From contig WGCB01000043.1 of NCBI GenBank assembly GCA_015494005.1, positions 1 to 6,243 of the forward strand: a DNA stretch of 6,243 bases. The letters are read 5' to 3'. Origin of the DNA: Caldilineaceae bacterium (lineage in GTDB: Bacteria; Chloroflexota; Anaerolineae; Caldilineales; Caldilineaceae). Positions 4,129 through 6,243 of this stretch are shown here, one piece after another. The translations under genes were made by a program, and so were the position numbers. The notes below the pieces were generated by a model that had not been told where the DNA came from, searched no databases, and saw only the letters and a program-made list of their open reading frames with translations. The stretch's first letter is position 1, and each line of letters opens with the position of its first letter.

Positions 4129-6243
4129 ATGTATCTCCCAACCCAACAGATGCGTCCACTTCGCTTGAATCGAGGCCGGAGCCTGGCTCTGAGCCTGGTG
4201 GCGATCCTGGGCGTGATCTGGCTCATGGTCGCACAATCGCTGACGGGAGGAGCAGGGATCAGCAGCACCTCGGTTCAGCTCGATCTGAGCCAGCTGCCCC
4301 TGGCCTTCGTGCCCAACGCTGGCCAGACGGACCCGGCCGTGCGCTTCCAGGCCCACGACATGGGCGGCACCCTCTTCTTCACGCCCGAGGAAGTGGTCCT
4401 GCGCCTGCCCAGCGCCAGGGACGGCTCCGCGGTGGTGCGCATGCGCTTCCAGGGGGCCAACCCGGACACCATCATCACCGGCGGCGAGCGCCTGCCCGGC
4501 ACGGTGAACTACTTCCGGGGCAACGACCCGGCCCAGTGGCGCACGGGCCTGCCCACCTACTCGGGAGTGGTCTACCAGGAGCTCTATCCCGGCATTGACC
4601 TACGCTACGACGGCGCCAGTGGCCGGCTCAAGGGCACCTACACCGTGGCCCCCGGCGCGGATCCCAGCCAGATCCGCTGGCAGCACCAGGGAGTGGAGGG
4701 CGTCCAGGTGAACTCGGCCACCGGGGACCTGGAGATCCAGCTGGCCAACGGCGGCGCCACCCTGGTGGAGCGGGCCCCGGTGGCCTGGCAGACGATCCAG
4801 GGGCGGCGGGTGCCGGTGGAAGTGGCCTACGGGATCACCGCCAGCGGCGCGGTCCACTTCGTCCTGGGCAGCTACAACCCGGCCTACGCCCTGACCATCG
4901 ACCCCACGGTGGAGTACAGCACCTACCTGGGCGGCAGCGGCATGGAGGACGCCGAGGGCATCGCGGTGGATGGATCCGGCAATGTGGTGGTGGTCGGCAC
5001 CACCGACTCCGCGGACTTCCCGGTCCAGGACGCGCTGGATGATTCCGTCCACAACGACGACGTCTACGTGGCCAAGATCAACGCCGCGGGGGACGCCCTG
5101 CTCTTCAGCACCTACCTGGGCGGCAGCCAGGACGAGGAAGGCAATGGTGTGGCCCTGGACAGCGCGGGGAACATCTACATCGTGGGCAGCACCGACTCCA
5201 CCAACTTCCCCACCCAGAATCCCTTCCAGAGCGCCAACGGGGGCGTGGATGACGCCTTCGTGGCCAAGCTCAGCGCCTCCGGGGACAGCCTGGTCTACAG
5301 CACCTACCTGGGCGGCCCGGGCGTGGAAGAGGGCAACGGCATCGCGGTGGACGGGTCCGGCAACGCCTACGTGGTGGGCGCGACGGCCTCCAACCCCTTC
5401 GCCCTGCTCGGCAGCCTGCAGAGCAGCTACGGCGGCGGCATCCTGGACGGCTTCCTGGTCAAGGTGAACAGCGCTGGCAACGGCGTGGTCTACGGCACCT
5501 TCCTGGGCGGCAACAGCTACGACGCAGCCGAGGACGTGGCGGTGGACGGGGACGGCAACGCCTACGTTTCGGGCGACACCCTCTCCACCGACTTCCCCAC
5601 CACGTCCAGCGCGCTGCAGACCGATCCTGCCGGGGACATGGATGCCTTCCTGCTCAAGGTGGACAGCAGCGGCAGCGCCCTGGTCTACGGCACCTACCTG
5701 GGCGGCAGCGGTGAGGACGTGAGCGACGGCCTGGCGGTGACCAGCAGCGGCGAGGCCATCCTGGTGGGCGCCACCAAGTCCAGCGACTTCCCCACCCAGA
5801 ACCCGGTCCAGGCCAGCCACGGGGGCAACTACGACGCCTTCGTGAGCAAGGTCAACGCGGCCGGGGATGCCCTGGTCTACAGCACCTACCTGGGCGGGGC
5901 CAACGCGGACAAGGGCTTCGGCATCGCCCTGGGCCCGGACGGCAGCGTCACCATTGCCGGCGACACCTTCTCCACCGACTTCCCCACCAGCAGCGCCCTG
6001 CAGGCCGCCAGCACCAGCGCGGTGAGCAGCGACGCCTTCGTGGCTCGGCTGAGCGCCGGGGGCGACTCGGTAGTCTACGCCACCACCCTGGGCGGCAGCG
6101 AGTCGGATCACGGCAGCGCGGTGGCCGTGGACAGCGCGGGCAACGCCTACGTGGCCGGCATGACTGCCTCCAGCGACTTCCCCACCAAGGACCCCATCCA
6201 GGGGAGCTTCGGCGGCCAGTTGGACGTCTTCGTGGCCAAGATC
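4129..6243 (+). CDS. SBBP-repeat (beta-propeller) exported protein, 3' end outside window
   Basis: The frame is open for exactly 705 codons from ATG 4129 to the window edge with no stop, so the protein is longer than 705 residues. The basic N-terminus (Arg9, Arg12, Arg15, Arg17) and hydrophobic stretch at ~18-35 form a signal peptide or membrane anchor. No sure cleavage site is seen. Residues ~55-260 start with LAFVPNAGQTDPAVRF and include NYFRGNDPAQWRTGLPTYSGVVYQELYPGIDLRY. They match the N-terminal domain usually found before SBBP repeats, which I recall as DUF7948. From residue 264 there are seven SBBP-type repeats of 63-66 residues, each opening with a STYLGG-like motif and carrying GIAVDGSGNAYVVG, a T-x-STDFPT loop and DAFVAKLN segments. 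This predicts a propeller outside the cytoplasm. C-terminal domains or sorting signals are not visible. Such proteins are common but mostly of unknown function; adhesion, envelope or extracellular binding roles are plausible guesses. Nothing ties it to the upstream operon except adjacency. Confidence 0.9.
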   Translation, partial: MYLPTQQMRPLRLNRGRSLALSLVAILGVIWLMVAQSLTGGAGISSTSVQLDLSQLPLAFVPNAGQTDPAVRFQAHDMGGTLFFTPEEVVLRLPSARDGSAVVRMRFQGANPDTIITGGERLPGTVNYFRGNDPAQWRTGLPTYSGVVYQELYPGIDLRYDGASGRLKGTYTVAPGADPSQIRWQHQGVEGVQVNSATGDLEIQLANGGATLVERAPVAWQTIQGRRVPVEVAYGITASGAVHFVLGSYNPAYALTIDPTVEYSTYLGGSGMEDAEGIAVDGSGNVVVVGTTDSADFPVQDALDDSVHNDDVYVAKINAAGDALLFSTYLGGSQDEEGNGVALDSAGNIYIVGSTDSTNFPTQNPFQSANGGVDDAFVAKLSASGDSLVYSTYLGGPGVEEGNGIAVDGSGNAYVVGATASNPFALLGSLQSSYGGGILDGFLVKVNSAGNGVVYGTFLGGNSYDAAEDVAVDGDGNAYVSGDTLSTDFPTTSSALQTDPAGDMDAFLLKVDSSGSALVYGTYLGGSGEDVSDGLAVTSSGEAILVGATKSSDFPTQNPVQASHGGNYDAFVSKVNAAGDALVYSTYLGGANADKGFGIALGPDGSVTIAGDTFSTDFPTSSALQAASTSAVSSDAFVARLSAGGDSVVYATTLGGSESDHGSAVAVDSAGNAYVAGMTASSDFPTKDPIQGSFGGQLDVFVAKI
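4918..6243 (+). repeat. Seven tandem ~192-nt coding repeats (SBBP propeller units)
   Basis: Units begin at 4918, 5107, 5299, 5494, 5689, 5881 and 6079, spaced 189, 192, 195, 195, 192 and 198 nt. The seventh is cut by the window edge. Each unit encodes S/G/A-T-Y-L-G-G, then I/V-A-V/L-D-x-x-G-N-x-Y-V-x-G, then a D-F-P-T loop, then D-x-F-V-x-K. The 17-nt string agcacctacctgggcgg is identical at 4918, 5107, 5299 and 5881, and a 19-nt string recurs at 5584 and 5971. Spacers differ, so the units have diverged and change length by whole codons only, as expected under protein-level selection. Unit 3 lacks the DFPT loop and reads NPFALL instead. Confidence 0.93.

Noticed and set aside
3911..4168. Small open frames (85 codons from 3911, and a longer one from 3921) in the intergenic gap
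   Set aside because: They have no ribosome-binding site, show no GC-rich third positions matching the neighbours, and run into the SBBP gene out of frame.
4600..6111. 503-codon open frame on the minus strand opposite the repeat gene
   Set aside because: Its repetitive AAAQVGAVDQG-like translation is the antisense echo of the SBBP repeats. It has no start context or domain of its own.
4918..6243. CRISPR-like or non-coding tandem array
   Set aside because: The ~192-nt period is a multiple of three, the frame is open throughout, and the repeats encode a known propeller motif. There are no short identical repeats with unique spacers.

Overview
This window comes from a GC-rich bacterial genome. 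The coding parts look close to 70% G+C by eye, with strong G/C preference at third codon positions. All five genes supported here lie on the + strand. No rRNA, tRNA, CRISPR array, insertion sequence or integrase was seen. The combination of high GC, type II thioesterase and Sfp-type genes and a giant SBBP-repeat exported protein would fit Chloroflexota or another GC-rich, environmentally complex phylum. That placement is only a guess, because the window has no phylogenetic marker.

Region 1 (1-3907) is a compact run of four genes. It holds the C-terminal ~273 residues of a sulfotransferase (cut by the left edge), a 12-TM-type MFS exporter, a type II thioesterase and an Sfp-type 4'-phosphopantetheinyl transferase. 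Spacings are 70 nt, 28 nt and a 4-nt ATGA overlap, and no terminator is visible between them, so an operon is likely. The last three genes are a classic accessory set of a nonribosomal peptide or polyketide pathway. The phosphopantetheinyl transferase arms carrier proteins, the thioesterase clears mis-primed carriers, and the MFS protein could export the product. The sulfotransferase could sulfate the product. No synthase core is in the window. If there is one, it should lie upstream of base 1 or elsewhere in the genome.

Region 2 (3908-4128) is a 221-nt non-coding gap of clearly lower GC. It holds a weak candidate promoter and ends in a near-perfect Shine-Dalgarno sequence. It probably separates two transcription units.

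Region 3 (4129-6243, running off the right edge) is one long open frame with no stop. It encodes a signal/anchor segment, an SBBP-associated N-terminal domain and seven ~64-residue SBBP-type beta-propeller repeats, the seventh incomplete. It looks like a large exported or surface protein with no evident functional link to region 1. The unusual points are the missing synthase core, the weak ribosome-binding sites of the operon compared with the excellent one of the repeat gene, and the uneven relationships among the propeller repeats.
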